In this document: positions 52,401 to 60,643 of the stretch, piece by piece | Position numbering within the stretch: position 1 is the first letter of the stretch | Layout of the letters: every line of letters starts with the position of its first letter | Source of the DNA: Chryseobacterium phosphatilyticum | GTDB taxonomy: Bacteria > Bacteroidota > Bacteroidia > Flavobacteriales > Weeksellaceae | NCBI RefSeq assembly: GCF_002899825.2 | Contig: NZ_PPED02000005.1 | Span: 1-64,000 of the forward strand | Direction of reading: 5' to 3' | DNA length: 64,000 nucleotides | Made by a program: the position numbers and the translations under genes | Notes under the pieces: generated by a model | The model's input: the letters and a program-made list of their open reading frames with translations, nothing else | The model's database searches: none | Told to the model about the DNA's origin: nothing

Positions 52401-52489
52401 ATTTTTGTTACAACTTTTTTTACTTCTTTTAGGTCCTGCGCTTTTTTGTCTCCCAAAAACCCTTTAAGAACTTTGTTTAAAAAACTCAT
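49415..52489 (-). CDS. secA: Preprotein translocase ATPase SecA
   Basis: The motor ATPase that drives proteins through SecYEG, 1024 residues. The Walker A motif is [15 protein letters not shown] and the Walker B/DEAD-type motif [19 protein letters not shown]. Later motifs are [17 protein letters not shown] and [20 protein letters not shown]. The preprotein-binding and scaffold regions are present. A large insertion between the first nucleotide-binding motifs makes it longer than E. coli SecA (901). The protein stops at [13 protein letters not shown], with no C-terminal linker and no CxCx8C(H/C) zinc motif used for SecB and lipid contacts. It is monocistronic with its own terminator. Confidence 0.96.
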   Translation of the reverse strand: MSFLNKVLKGFLGDKKAQDLKEVKKVVTKIKAVEPNIQQLSDDGLRQKTAEFKENIKSATSKITAQIEQIKEQIKNSTNVDEKEALFSKIESLKKESYEIEEKVLLQVLPEAFALIKETARRWAQNGEIRVTASDWDRELAAAGKDFVEIQGDQAVWKNSWDAAGTPVVWDMVHYDVQFIGGIILHSGKIAEMATGEGKTLVGTLPIYLNSLPERGVHVVTVNDYLAKRDSAWMGPLYQFHGMSIDCIDNHQPNSDGRRKAYNSDITYGTNNEFGFDYLRDNMVTSPSELVQRELNFAIVDEVDSVLVDDARTPLIISGPVPQGDRQEFDVLKPSIDRIVEVQKKTVSAIFNEAKKLIAAGNTKEGGFKLLQAYRGLPKNRQLIKFLSESGNRALLQKVEAQYMQDNNRDMPIVDKDLYFVIEEKNNQVDLTDKGVEYMSQGNSDPNFFVLPDIGTEIAEVEAKNLSKEEEFEAKERLFGDFAEKSERVHTMSQLLKAYTLFEKDDEYVVIDGEVKIVDEQTGRIMEGRRYSDGLHQAIEAKENVKIEAATQTFATVTLQNYFRMYNKLAGMTGTAETEAGELWEIYKLDVVVIPTNRPILRHDRQDLVFKTNREKYNAVIEEIERLTAEKRPVLVGTTSVEISQLLSKALQLRKIQHQVLNAKLHKKEAEIVAGAGQPGVVTIATNMAGRGTDIKLSKEVKEAGGLAIIGTERHDSRRVDRQLRGRAGRQGDPGSSQFYVSLEDNLMRLFGSERIAKMMDRMGHKEGEVIQHSMISKSIERAQKKVEENNFGTRKRLLEYDDVMNKQRDVIYKRRKNALFGDHLKYDITNMIFDVANSIVAKGKATGNYKDFEYEIIKTFTMESPVSQNDFSNKNIQDLTNILFKAAQEDYAMKLNLLKEKSFPIIENVYQNQGSMFKMIQVPFTDGHKTMTIVADLKEAYETQCESLVNDFEKNITLSIIDENWKLHLREMDDLRRSSQGAVYEQKDPLVIYKQESFHLFSEMIDKLNKEIISFLYKGEIPA

Positions 52490-52538
52490 AAATTTTTTGC
52501 TTTATGCTTAATGCAAGATGCTTTAAGCGTTTTAAATG

Positions 52539-52614
52539 ACACGCTTATCGTGTAAGTTAATATATAAAAAGGGCAAAAAAGCTCTAAGCGTATGGCCTAA
52601 AGCTTATCGCTTTA
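52539..52614. repeat. Hairpins between DUF2795 gene and secA
   Basis: ACACGCTTATCGTGT (52539-52553, 5-bp stem) and TAAAGCTTATCGCTTTA (52598-52614, 6-bp stem) lie in a spacer full of TAAGCG/GCTTTA repeats. The second hairpin abuts the DUF2795 stop codon and may serve as its terminator. Confidence 0.5.
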
Positions 52615-52836
52615 TTAATATTCGTCCTCGTTCCAAAGGAAGTCTTCATCTGTTGGGTAGTCACTCCAAACCTCCTCAATAGATTCATAAATTTCGCCTT
52701 CATCTTCAATAGCCTGAAGGTTTTCCACTACTTCCATAGGTGCACCAGTTCTGATTGCGTAGTCAATAAGCTCTGCTTTTGTCATTGGCCAAGGTGCGTC
52801 ACTTAGATAGGATGCTAATTCTAATGTCCAGTACAT
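52615..52836 (-). CDS. DUF2795 domain-containing protein
   Basis: A 73-residue acidic protein. MYWTLELASYLSDAPWPMTK followed by AELIDYAIRTGAPMEVVENL is the DUF2795 pattern, in which a short helical domain carries a conserved W-P and A-x-R. The C-terminal half is Glu/Asp-rich (DEGEIYESIEEVWSDYPTDE). Many Bacteroidota have this gene near secA. The function is unknown. It is well supported as a gene by a clean start and strong conservation of the motif. Confidence 0.88.
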   Translation of the reverse strand: MYWTLELASYLSDAPWPMTKAELIDYAIRTGAPMEVVENLQAIEDEGEIYESIEEVWSDYPTDEDFLWNEDEY

Positions 52837-52972
52837 AATTTTCTAATTTTTTGCAAAAGTATAAAAATAGGTTGTATAATAAACTTTTTTATACTTGATT
52901 TTCAATTCTTTTTATAATTTTTTCTTGTAAATGTCTGTCACCAACTGCATGGCAGTGATGTCAGTAATTTAC

Positions 52973-54001
52973 TTAATGTCGTTTTCTCAAAAACCATTCC
53001 ACAAATTTTTTTATGCCATTTTGGAAGTTTGTGTCTGGTTTATACCCTATCAAGGCCTTTGCTTTTGTGATATCCGCATTGGTTTTTGTGACATCACCCG
53101 GTTGCATTGGCAGAATTTTTTTTGTGGCAGTTATTTTTAAGGCATCTTCTATAGTGGTAACCATTTCGCAAAGAGTAACTACCTCATTTTCTCCTAAATT
53201 AAGGATTTCATAGATTCCGGAATGATTTTCCAGATAAACAATAGACTTGGTAATTCCATCAATAATGTCATCAATATAGGTATAATCTCTGGCTGTGTTC
53301 CCATCGCCATAGAAAGGAATTTCCTGTCCCTCTGAAATCAGTTTTGTAAATTTATGTATGGCGAGATCGGGACGCTGTCTTGGTCCATATACTGTAAAAA
53401 ATCTAAGCTGTATCATATCAATGTGGTACAGTTGGTGGTAAACATGCCCTAAAATTTCTCCGCACTTTTTGGTTGCTGCATAGGGTGAAATTGGGTTGTC
53501 TACATTATCTGTTTCTGAAAAAGGGGTTTTTTCATTATTCCCATAAACACTTGATGAAGAAGCGCAAATAAATTTTTTAATGGTAAAGTCTTTACATAAT
53601 TCCCAAAGGTTCATGGTACCCCGAACATTCACTTCTTCATATTCCAAAGGTCTCTCAATAGACGGGCGCACGCCGGCCAGAGCGGCCAGATGGATCACCA
53701 TGTCAATAGAATGACTTTTAAAGATATTTTCAAGACCCTTTTTATCCCGGATATCCTGATAATAAAGGGAATATTTATCAGATTGAGTGAGGGAAATTAA
53801 ACGTTGGATGTCAGCTTCTTTATCAGAGAACTCAAAATCCGAAATTGTATCAATTGACTCTAAAGTGTTTTTAATTTTTATCTGATACCCATAGAAATCA
53901 TCAAAATTGTCAATGTTTATGACAGAATGTCCATTTCTTAATAATCGTTCAATTAAATGAGAGCCAATGAAACCGCTACCGCCTGTTACAAGATAAATCA
54001 T
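52973..54001 (-). CDS. NAD-dependent epimerase/dehydratase, UDP-glucuronate 4-epimerase-like
   Basis: A 342-residue extended short-chain dehydrogenase that modifies nucleotide sugars. The NAD loop is VTGGSGFIGSHLIERL (5-20). The catalytic centre has Ser in CASSSSVYG and Y174-x3-K178 in SPYAATKK. FFTVYGPRQRPDLAIHKF and YGDGNTARDYTYIDDIIDG are typical of UDP-glucuronate 4-epimerases and close relatives. The length is normal. It probably supplies precursors for capsule, LPS or glycans, although no glycosyltransferase lies nearby. The exact sugar substrate is not proven. Confidence 0.9.
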   Translation of the reverse strand: MIYLVTGGSGFIGSHLIERLLRNGHSVINIDNFDDFYGYQIKIKNTLESIDTISDFEFSDKEADIQRLISLTQSDKYSLYYQDIRDKKGLENIFKSHSIDMVIHLAALAGVRPSIERPLEYEEVNVRGTMNLWELCKDFTIKKFICASSSSVYGNNEKTPFSETDNVDNPISPYAATKKCGEILGHVYHQLYHIDMIQLRFFTVYGPRQRPDLAIHKFTKLISEGQEIPFYGDGNTARDYTYIDDIIDGITKSIVYLENHSGIYEILNLGENEVVTLCEMVTTIEDALKITATKKILPMQPGDVTKTNADITKAKALIGYKPDTNFQNGIKKFVEWFLRKRH

Positions 54002-54091
54002 CTGTGGTTTTTTATGAATACAAAAATATAAATTTTACCATTTGAAAAATATAATCATTAAATTTACTTAAAAAAGTAATATAAATATAAT

Positions 54092-54889
54092 ATGCAGTTT
54101 CAAGGGCAAATTTTAAAAATGACAAGCTACGATGCAAAACCAATCCAGTATTATCTTAATCTTTCAGGGGATCTGATCCATATGAATGAGCTGTTGGGAA
54201 AGGAGCTAAGCATTAAGCATGTAGGGTTTCAATGTGTAAACTGTGGTGAAAATAAACCTATTTATAGGATGGGCTTCTGTAAAAACTGTTTTTTTGAAAG
54301 CCCTTATGCCAGTGATACAATCATTCGTCCTGAGCTTTCTACTGCTCATTTAGGTGTAGCAGAACGCGACCTGGAGGTGGAAAAACAAATTCAGCTTCAG
54401 CCACATACTGTTTATCTTGCTTATACCGGAGATGTAAAGGTAGGAGTAACAAGAAATACCCAGATTCCTACACGATGGATTGATCAGGGAGCTACTTTTG
54501 CATTACCGATTGCAAGAACTGAAAACCGATATGAAGCGGGAATGATAGAGGTTGCCTTAAAAGAACACCTTGCCGATAAAACAAACTGGAGGAAGATGCT
54601 TCAGGATGACTTTGAAGGAGAGGTAGATCTTGCAGACTTCAGACATAAGATCAAAGAATATTTTCCTGAGGATTTCCAGAAATTCTATAGGGAAGGAGAA
54701 GAATTATGGATGTTTGACTATCCTTTTGAAAAGCCAGAGAAAGTTTCTTCATTTACCTTGGATAAAAAACCTGATTTCACAGGAAAACTTACTGGAATTA
54801 AAGGACAGTATCTTGGATTTGAAGGCGGAAACTTTATCAATATAAGGGGACATGAAGGGTATGTTATTGAGTTGGGAATAAAGAACTAA
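54092..54889 (+). CDS. DUF2797 domain-containing protein
   Basis: A 265-residue protein with an N-terminal zinc-ribbon-like region: C48-x2-C51-x11-C63-x2-C66 (QCVNCGENKPIYRMGFCKNC). It also has the family segment TVYLAYTGDVKVGVTRNTQIPTRWIDQGA, seen across residues 109-137, which resembles a GIY-YIG nuclease fold (VYLA...KVGVT...RW..QGA). DUF2797 proteins have no established function. There is no signal peptide. The gene precedes the large AsmA-like gene by 35 bases and may be co-transcribed with it. Confidence 0.85.
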   Translation: MQFQGQILKMTSYDAKPIQYYLNLSGDLIHMNELLGKELSIKHVGFQCVNCGENKPIYRMGFCKNCFFESPYASDTIIRPELSTAHLGVAERDLEVEKQIQLQPHTVYLAYTGDVKVGVTRNTQIPTRWIDQGATFALPIARTENRYEAGMIEVALKEHLADKTNWRKMLQDDFEGEVDLADFRHKIKEYFPEDFQKFYREGEELWMFDYPFEKPEKVSSFTLDKKPDFTGKLTGIKGQYLGFEGGNFINIRGHEGYVIELGIKN

Positions 54890-54924
54890 TCCTACATAAG
54901 CGTAGATAAATCAAATCACAAAAT

Positions 54925-57576
54925 ATGAATAAATGGGTAAAAAGACTATTAATAAGTTTCGGGATCCTGGCAGGACTTGTTCTTGCTGCAAATTTCGGGC
55001 TGAATTTCTGGCTTAAAACCCAACTTCCTGACTATATCAAAAACAAAACGAACTATAAGGTTTCTTATAAAACCCTGGATGTGGATCTGGGTACAGGAAA
55101 TATTCTTGCCACGGGTATTTCGGTCAATAATAAGGATCCGGAGAATACCAATATTATTGGACTTCAGGGAACTATTGACACCTTAAGAATAAGTCGGCTC
55201 GGTATTTATGATGCCCTATTTAATAAGACGATAAGTTCTACTGATCTCCTTTTGTCAAAACCTAGTCTGAATATAATTCTTGCCAAACCTGTAGATCAGA
55301 AAACAGGTAAGAAAAGAAATCCCGTTTTATTTGAAAACATAAGAATCAATAACGGAACGATATCAATTTTCAAACATACCAAACAAAAGTTTTTGTCGGT
55401 ACAAAAGTTAAATTTATTTGTAGAAAATCTGCAAATGACAGAAGAGTCTGTGGAAAACAAGTTGCCGGTGGTTTTTGACCGATATAGTATTGAAGGGCAA
55501 AACTTCTTTTTCAGACCAGATAATGTATACGCAATTACTATTAATTCAATCAATACAGCGGATGGGCAAATGTCTGTTGACCAGTTCAGGCTGACTCCTC
55601 TTTTGTCTTTTGGACAGTTTAAAAAATTCTATCCAAAGAAGCCGCAATTATTTGAATTTACCATTCCCAAAATGGATTTTAAGGATCTTGTTTTAGATAA
55701 AAATAAAGTGTCTCTTGCCAATGCAGATTTTCAAAACCCTGTTCTTACCATATATAATACCGGAATCAAGGCAAAAAAGTCAGAGAAAAAGTCAGACTTT
55801 GAGGTTAATCTGGAGAATATAAAACTTAACAATGCGGTTGTTCAGATTAATAAACCAGATGGAAACAAATGGTTGTCTGCCGGAAATTTGAATTTGAATA
55901 TCAGTAAGTTATTGTTTAATAAAGAAACTTCAGAGCAGATTATTCCGATTGGATATAAAGACTTTACGTTTTCAGGAAAAGACATTGCCTTTTCTGATCA
56001 TCAGAATGTTAATATAGGCAGCATTGCTTTAAAGCCAACCAGTGGAGAAATCAATACTATCTCACTGAGTCCGGGAGCTACTCCTGCTGGAAAAACAATC
56101 ATGGATCTTACATCCGATCATATTGCTTTCAACATCAATACACTGGACTTTATAAATAAAAAACTGGTGTTGGATTTTAAGGATATTCTTGTTGAAAATG
56201 TAAATGGTACAATCAAAGCAGGAGAAACCAAGCCCATTAAAAATCCTGAATCAGGATTTATTCAATCAGTTATTATCAGGAAAGTTTCTTTAAAAAATTC
56301 AAATATTACGTATGATAAAGGAAAGCAGCCCTTATCCTTCCATGACCTGAATGCTACTGTGAATGATATTAAACTTGCTCCTAATCCCAATAATCAAGGA
56401 TTATCTTTTGACCTGAAAGATTACTTTGTGACAACTAGGAATTTTGCCTATAAAACTCAATTCTATAATCTGAGTCTTGGTCTCTTAAAGCTGAATAAAA
56501 ATAAAATTCAGGCTGATAATTTTGCCATGAAGCCTCTCGTTTCGAGAGCCCAATTTATCAAAATGATACCGGTTGAAAGAGACTTGTTTGATTTGAAAGC
56601 AGGAAATATAACGGCAGAAGGAAGCTGGGATCTGTTTTCCAAAAATAAATCCATTAATGCATCTCAGGTAACCATACAATCTGCTGATGCTAATATTTTC
56701 AGGAGTAAAATTCCCAAAGATGATCCGAAAATAAAAGCTCTGTATTCAAAGATGCTTCGCTCTATTAAGATGCCGATGAATATTGAGAATCTGGATCTGA
56801 AGAATTCTGTACTGGTATACGAAGAAGATACACCGGAAAGTATGGGGCCCGGCAAGTTGACTTTCAATAACTTTAATATGAAGGTTAAAAACCTGAACTC
56901 TGCAAAAGTAAAGGGAAAACCAACAAAAGTTGACATTAAAATCAATTGCTCATTCATGAATCTTGCTCCTCTGTCTGTCCACTGGAATTTTGATGTTGCT
57001 GATCAGCATGATGCTTTTACTATTTCCGGAAGAACGGATAATCTTCCTGCCAGTGGAATTAACCCTTTTATCAGACCTTATCTGCATGTTACTGCTACAG
57101 CCGGAACGATTCAGGAGATGCTTTTTAATTTTAAAGGCGATCCTGCAGGACTACATGGTACGTTTAATCTGAAGCATAAAGATCTGAAAATTGCAGTTTT
57201 AAATAAAGAAAACCACGAGAAGAAGGGGTTCTTAACTGCCGTCGCCAATATTTTTCTAAAATCTGACTCAGGACGATTCCCCGAATCAGTTACAGTAGAA
57301 AATGTTGAACGTGACCCTACGAAATCATTCTTTAATCTCTTTTGGAAAGGAATAGAACAAGGGTTGAAGAAAACATTGATCGGTAAAAATGTAGAGAAAA
57401 CGGAGCAAAAAGTGAAAAATGCTGTTTCTTCTGTGAAAGACATGAAACAATCTGTAAAGGAGATAAAACAAGAGATTAAAAATAAAAAACAGCCCAAATC
57501 AGAAGAGCCCCAAAAAGAGAAAAAAGGATTTTTGAAGGGTGTTTTCAAAAAGAAGGAAAGTACTGAAATAGAGTAA
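54925..57576 (+). CDS. Large AsmA/DUF748-like envelope protein
   Basis: An 883-residue protein with a single N-terminal membrane anchor (about 7-30, LLISFGILAGLVLAANFGLNF). A long, mostly beta-rich periplasmic region begins with the AsmA-like pattern LKTQLPDYIKNKTNYKVSYKT and repeats short strands of the type NLNISKLLFN. This resembles AsmA/TamB/DUF748 proteins implicated in lipid transport between membranes. The C-terminus (about 800-883) is highly Lys/Glu-rich (VKEIKQEIKNKKQPKSEEPQ), probably disordered. The family call is moderate; the gene is certain. No partner lies nearby. Confidence 0.8.
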   Translation: MNKWVKRLLISFGILAGLVLAANFGLNFWLKTQLPDYIKNKTNYKVSYKTLDVDLGTGNILATGISVNNKDPENTNIIGLQGTIDTLRISRLGIYDALFNKTISSTDLLLSKPSLNIILAKPVDQKTGKKRNPVLFENIRINNGTISIFKHTKQKFLSVQKLNLFVENLQMTEESVENKLPVVFDRYSIEGQNFFFRPDNVYAITINSINTADGQMSVDQFRLTPLLSFGQFKKFYPKKPQLFEFTIPKMDFKDLVLDKNKVSLANADFQNPVLTIYNTGIKAKKSEKKSDFEVNLENIKLNNAVVQINKPDGNKWLSAGNLNLNISKLLFNKETSEQIIPIGYKDFTFSGKDIAFSDHQNVNIGSIALKPTSGEINTISLSPGATPAGKTIMDLTSDHIAFNINTLDFINKKLVLDFKDILVENVNGTIKAGETKPIKNPESGFIQSVIIRKVSLKNSNITYDKGKQPLSFHDLNATVNDIKLAPNPNNQGLSFDLKDYFVTTRNFAYKTQFYNLSLGLLKLNKNKIQADNFAMKPLVSRAQFIKMIPVERDLFDLKAGNITAEGSWDLFSKNKSINASQVTIQSADANIFRSKIPKDDPKIKALYSKMLRSIKMPMNIENLDLKNSVLVYEEDTPESMGPGKLTFNNFNMKVKNLNSAKVKGKPTKVDIKINCSFMNLAPLSVHWNFDVADQHDAFTISGRTDNLPASGINPFIRPYLHVTATAGTIQEMLFNFKGDPAGLHGTFNLKHKDLKIAVLNKENHEKKGFLTAVANIFLKSDSGRFPESVTVENVERDPTKSFFNLFWKGIEQGLKKTLIGKNVEKTEQKVKNAVSSVKDMKQSVKEIKQEIKNKKQPKSEEPQKEKKGFLKGVFKKKESTEIE

Positions 57577-57578
57577 CC

Positions 57579-57676
57579 TTTTAAACCATCAAGATGCAAT
57601 TGCTAATGATAAGTCTTGTTAATTCGCATAAGGCAAAATTTAATTTTAATCGAAACAGCCTTAATGGTTTAAAAAA
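57579..57676. repeat. Long inverted repeat after the AsmA-like gene
   Basis: TTTTAAACCATCAAG (57580-57594) is mirrored by CCTTAATGGTTTAAAAAA near 57660-57676. The loop is about 65 bases. It may act as a bidirectional terminator between convergent genes. Confidence 0.5.
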
Positions 57677-57697
57677 TTAACATCCGACGGAATGGGA

Positions 57698-58048
57698 TTA
57701 AAAATTGAATTCGTCGCTCTCTACAATAGGAATTTTTCTTAAAAACTCATCAAACTCCTGACCGGGATAGTTGCTGTCTGCTCCATAAGAATCAATAATC
57801 ATCCCACGGTTTCCTGCCCCATCCTTTACCACATATAACACAGCGTTGTCATCTGGATTACTGTCTCCTTCAAAACGATAGGTTTTTAGAATGGTTAACT
57901 CCGCAGGTTGGTAAATTTTTTCGGAATTTTCAAACTTCATTTCACAGTGTTCATTCATCCTGAATTCCCTTTGTATTCCTCTTTCAGAAAGTATTTTCAT
58001 CACTTCGCTTAAGGTGGTCATTCTGTCTATATTTTCTTGATTTTCCAT
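57698..58048 (-). CDS. Small protein of the group annotated as phosphoribosylpyrophosphate synthetase-like in Bacteroidota
   Basis: A 116-residue soluble protein. It has the pattern MTTLSEVMKILSERGIQREF ... YRFEGDSNPDDNAVLYVVKD ... RGMIIDSYGADS, which recurs in a Bacteroidota family often mislabelled as phosphoribosylpyrophosphate synthetase. No PRPP-synthetase catalytic motif is present, so an enzymatic role should not be assumed. The first nine residues may not be native: a second Met lies at residue 10. It diverges from the 64-residue membrane peptide gene across 173 bases. Confidence 0.75.
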   Translation of the reverse strand: MENQENIDRMTTLSEVMKILSERGIQREFRMNEHCEMKFENSEKIYQPAELTILKTYRFEGDSNPDDNAVLYVVKDGAGNRGMIIDSYGADSNYPGQEFDEFLRKIPIVESDEFNF

Positions 58049-58221
58049 AATACTATTTTTCGTTATAAATACAATAATTAAACCATTACTTTTCTAAATG
58101 TAAGAAAAATAACGAATTGTAATTTCCTTAAAAATAAAGTTTAATGTTAACAAAATTTATAATTCGGAAAATTCAAATAGGTATACTTTTTGCAATGGTA
58201 TCAGTATAAATCAAAGAAAAT

Positions 58222-58416
58222 ATGAAAAAAGAAGTTGGAGTTTTACTGGCAGGAGGAGTTGGTCTTTTGGCAGTATTAAGTTTAATAAGCATCAAAAAAA
58301 TATTGACAAAAAAAGACAAAAAATATAGTGATAGTTATGCAGACTATCACAGACACTTTGATGAAAAAGGCCACGATGAAGAATATCACGGAGTGGAACT
58401 ATACGCAGTGAAGTAG
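58222..58416 (+). CDS. Small single-pass membrane protein
   Basis: A 64-residue protein with one membrane helix (about 5-25, VGVLLAGGVGLLAVLSLISI). A basic stretch (KKILTKKDKKY) and a His/Asp/Glu-rich tail (YADYHRHFDEKGHDEEYHGV) follow. The topology is probably N-out/C-in by the positive-inside rule. The His-rich tail could bind metal. It is followed by a strong terminator. No family was recognised. Confidence 0.7.
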   Translation: MKKEVGVLLAGGVGLLAVLSLISIKKILTKKDKKYSDSYADYHRHFDEKGHDEEYHGVELYAVK

Positions 58417-58441
58417 TAAAAAAATATATTTAATTATGTTT

Positions 58442-58477
58442 AAATCCAACGCTTTTGAAAGTGTTGGATTTTTTTTG
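58442..58477 (+). terminator. Terminator of the small membrane protein gene
   Basis: AAATCCAAC pairs with GTTGGATTT around CGCTTTTGAAAGT-like inner pairing, followed by a run of Ts. Confidence 0.88.
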
Positions 58478-58539
58478 TGGAAAACTTTAGTGTTAAAAAT
58501 CATTACTTTATGAAAAAAGCATTATAATTTTACATCATA

Positions 58540-59586
58540 ATGTCAAACGGAAATTTCATAAAAGGTCAGGGTGCTCAGCGAAACGTTATCAACCGTTTCG
58601 ACAGATATACCTATGAACCTGATGATGAAGATTTCGAAACAATGAAAACCTCATTCACTGAAGTTTTTCCCAAGACAATTGTTAACCAGGTGAAGAGTGA
58701 AGACCTTCCGATGGAATATTCCATGAATCCTTATCAGGGATGTGAGCATGGATGCTCTTATTGTTTTGCCAGACCTACCCATGAATATTGGGGATATAGC
58801 GCGGGAATTGATTTTGAAAGGAAAATTATGGTGAAAAAGAATGCTCCGGAGCTCCTTGAAAAATTTTTCCGGAAAAGAGGATATCAGGCAGCTCCCATTT
58901 TACTTTCCGGAAATACCGATTGCTATCAACCAGCAGAAAGACAATTTGAAATCACCCGAAAATTATTGCAATTGTGTCTTGATTACAGGCATCCTGTTAA
59001 TATTCTGACAAAGAATGCGCTTGTGCTGAGGGATCTTGATATTCTAAAACCAATGGCAGAAAAGAACCTCGTTTCTGTTTCGCTAAGTATTCCGACCATT
59101 AATGAAGAGCTGAGAAGAAAAATGGAACCCAGAACAAGCTCAGCTATCAATAAATTAAAGGCCATAGAAGTTCTTTCCGAAAACAATATTCCGGTACATG
59201 TCATGGTGGCTCCCATTATTCCCGGATTGAATAGCGATGAGCCCCTTACTATCTTAAAGGCTATTTCCGATGCAGGTGCGCTGGGATTTGGATATACTTT
59301 GGTGAGATTAAATGATACGGTAGAACCTGTCTTTGTCAACTGGATTGAAACCCATTTTCCTGATAGGGCTCAGAAGGTATTGAATCTAATACGCTCTATG
59401 CGTGGTGGAAAGCTTGGTGATAAAAGATATTTTGAAAGACAAAGAGGAGAAGGGAATATTGCTGAAATGATCCATACCACTTTTAAGGTTGGCAGAAAAA
59501 AATTTTTTGAAGGAAAAGAATTTCCCAAACTTACAACGGCAAATTTCACAGGAACACTTGATCAGCAGTTGCGATTATTTGATTGA
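58540..59586 (+). CDS. PA0069-family radical SAM protein
   Basis: A 348-residue radical SAM enzyme. The Fe-S cluster cysteines C68-x3-C72-x2-C75 lie in NPYQGCEHGCSYCFARPTHE, the pattern shared with spore photoproduct lyase-like and PA0069-family proteins. Further support comes from ILLSGNTDCYQPAERQFEIT and ILTKNALVLRDLDIL. VSLSIPTINEELRRKMEPRT and RLNDTVEPVFVNWIETHFPD also fit. The reaction is not known for this family; DNA photoproduct repair has been suggested by similarity. It lies next to the double-glycine peptide genes, but such proteins are widespread, so a link is unproven. Confidence 0.9.
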   Translation: MSNGNFIKGQGAQRNVINRFDRYTYEPDDEDFETMKTSFTEVFPKTIVNQVKSEDLPMEYSMNPYQGCEHGCSYCFARPTHEYWGYSAGIDFERKIMVKKNAPELLEKFFRKRGYQAAPILLSGNTDCYQPAERQFEITRKLLQLCLDYRHPVNILTKNALVLRDLDILKPMAEKNLVSVSLSIPTINEELRRKMEPRTSSAINKLKAIEVLSENNIPVHVMVAPIIPGLNSDEPLTILKAISDAGALGFGYTLVRLNDTVEPVFVNWIETHFPDRAQKVLNLIRSMRGGKLGDKRYFERQRGEGNIAEMIHTTFKVGRKKFFEGKEFPKLTTANFTGTLDQQLRLFD

Positions 59587-59608
59587 ATAGAACTTCCCTT
59601 ATCAATAT

Positions 59609-59640
59609 AAAAACCGCTCTCTCAGGAACGGTTTTGTTTT
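59609..59640. terminator. Bidirectional terminator between radical SAM gene and peptide 1
   Basis: AAAACCG pairs with CGGTTTT around CTCTCTCAGGAA, with T-tracts on both strands. Confidence 0.7.
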
Positions 59641-59656
59641 AGACTTCATGTTATTT

Positions 59657-59827
59657 TTAATAAATAATGGGCTGCTCTCCATCAGGACAAATAAATTCAA
59701 CCCTGCATAATTCCCGGTATTGAATACCATCACTACACACATAAAAGCATTCGCCGGGGTATGGATAGCTTATTCCTCCCAGGATGTCTTTCAGTTTGTC
59801 TTTTCTTAGTTTTTTTAGATTTTTCAT
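59657..59827 (-). CDS. Double-glycine leader peptide 1 (bacteriocin-like)
   Basis: A 56-residue peptide: leader MKNLKKLRKDKLKDILGG with the double-glycine cleavage site after residue 18, then a 38-residue core with four Cys (residues 27, 31, 41, 47). The core has the pattern PYPGECFYVC and FICPDGEQ. The leader is typical of the bacteriocin-like small peptides common in Chryseobacterium. They are normally cleaved and exported by a peptidase-containing ABC transporter, and none lies in this window. Translation: ATG at 59827, TAA at 59657. The mature function is unknown. Confidence 0.8.
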   Translation of the reverse strand: MKNLKKLRKDKLKDILGGISYPYPGECFYVCSDGIQYRELCRVEFICPDGEQPIIY

Positions 59828-59948
59828 ATTTTTTTAATTTGAGATTCAATAAATATAATAAAAATAAACTTAAGTGATTGTATTTTAGGTTTTTATTTGA
59901 TTTTAATAGAAGGGTGATTTGCCGGGAACTCTGAATAGATAAAAATAA

Positions 59949-59975
59949 AAAACCGTTTCAGAAGAAACGGTTCTA
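59949..59975 (-). terminator. Terminator of peptide 2
   Basis: AACCGTTTC pairs with GAAACGGTT around AGAA. The minus strand continues into TTTTTTA. Confidence 0.85.
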
Positions 59976-59995
59976 TTACATTTTGACGATCAATC

Positions 59996-60157
59996 TTACA
60001 TATCGCTGTTGGTATCAGGGCATTTAAAATCATCACTACAACCGGCACAGATTACAGTTCCGTTGCAATAATACATACAGAATTCAGGTATAGGCAGATT
60101 AGTTCCTCCCGAGATTTCTTTCAATTGCTCTTTTCTTAGTTTTTTTAAATTTTTCAT
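59996..60157 (-). CDS. Double-glycine leader peptide 2 (bacteriocin-like)
   Basis: A 53-residue peptide: leader MKNLKKLRKEQLKEISGG, then a core with five Cys (residues 27, 31, 38, 41, 46). It shares P-x-P-x2-C-x3-C and the CPD near the end with peptide 1 (PIPEFCMYYC; FKCPD), so the two are paralogues. Start ATG at 60157, stop TAA at 59996. It lies upstream of peptide 1 on the same strand with its own terminator at 59949, so each is probably transcribed separately. No immunity or transport gene is adjacent. Confidence 0.8.
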   Translation of the reverse strand: MKNLKKLRKEQLKEISGGTNLPIPEFCMYYCNGTVICAGCSDDFKCPDTNSDM

Positions 60158-60384
60158 ACTGTTTTAATTAAAAATTTGATAGTAAAACAAATTTAATTAA
60201 AATATTTTTAATTAAATAGAATGATATGTGTTAAAAATGAACTTTGATAGAAATGTCGTCTAAAGCAGGTTTTCACTTTTAATTTGCAATGTAAATGTTT
60301 GATTTTCAAATTAATAAATGTTGTTGTTATACAAACGTTCCCCGAAGTCTTAATAGAGTAGGAAAAACTAAGACCCCGAAAACT

Positions 60385-60483
60385 ATAAAAAATTTCAAAA
60401 GACTTTCCGGAGAAGAACAAAAGAAAATGATTGCGGATGATATAGGCCCTGCTTATTATCTTGAAGACGAGAGCTGGGACTGA
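60385..60483 (+). pseudogene. Decayed double-glycine leader-like peptide
   Basis: In the frame ending at TGA 60483, residues read IKNFKRLSGEEQKKMIADD followed by IGPAYYLEDESWD. This resembles an MKNFKRLS-type leader with the ATG changed to ATA at 60385 and the Gly-Gly site replaced by Asp-Asp (IADD for IAGG). The core has no Cys. The frame continues upstream to an ATG at 60295, but that part has no leader features. It could also be a real protein using the upstream start. It lies on the opposite strand to the two intact peptides. Confidence 0.4.
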
Positions 60484-60599
60484 AGGAGGTAAATGTATAC
60501 CTTATATGGGTGAGGAATACTTATACTTGTATTTGCCCGTGGGGAACAATGATACAATCTATCCCATGCCCGGAGTTTTAATGTAAAGAAGGATAAGAA

Positions 60600-60636
60600 A
60601 AATAATCGTCAGTAATTTAATTACTGACGATTATTA
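60600..60636 (-). terminator. Terminator of the 2OG-Fe(II) oxygenase gene
   Basis: AATAATCGTCAGTAA pairs with TTACTGACGATTATT around a short AT loop, just beyond the oxygenase stop codon. Confidence 0.88.
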
Positions 60637-60643
60637 ATTATGA

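Noticed and set aside
60480-60590. Frame beginning GGKCIPYM as an independent double-glycine peptide
   Set aside because: No start codon or leader precedes it in frame (a stop lies about 18 codons upstream), so it is mentioned only as a possible remnant.
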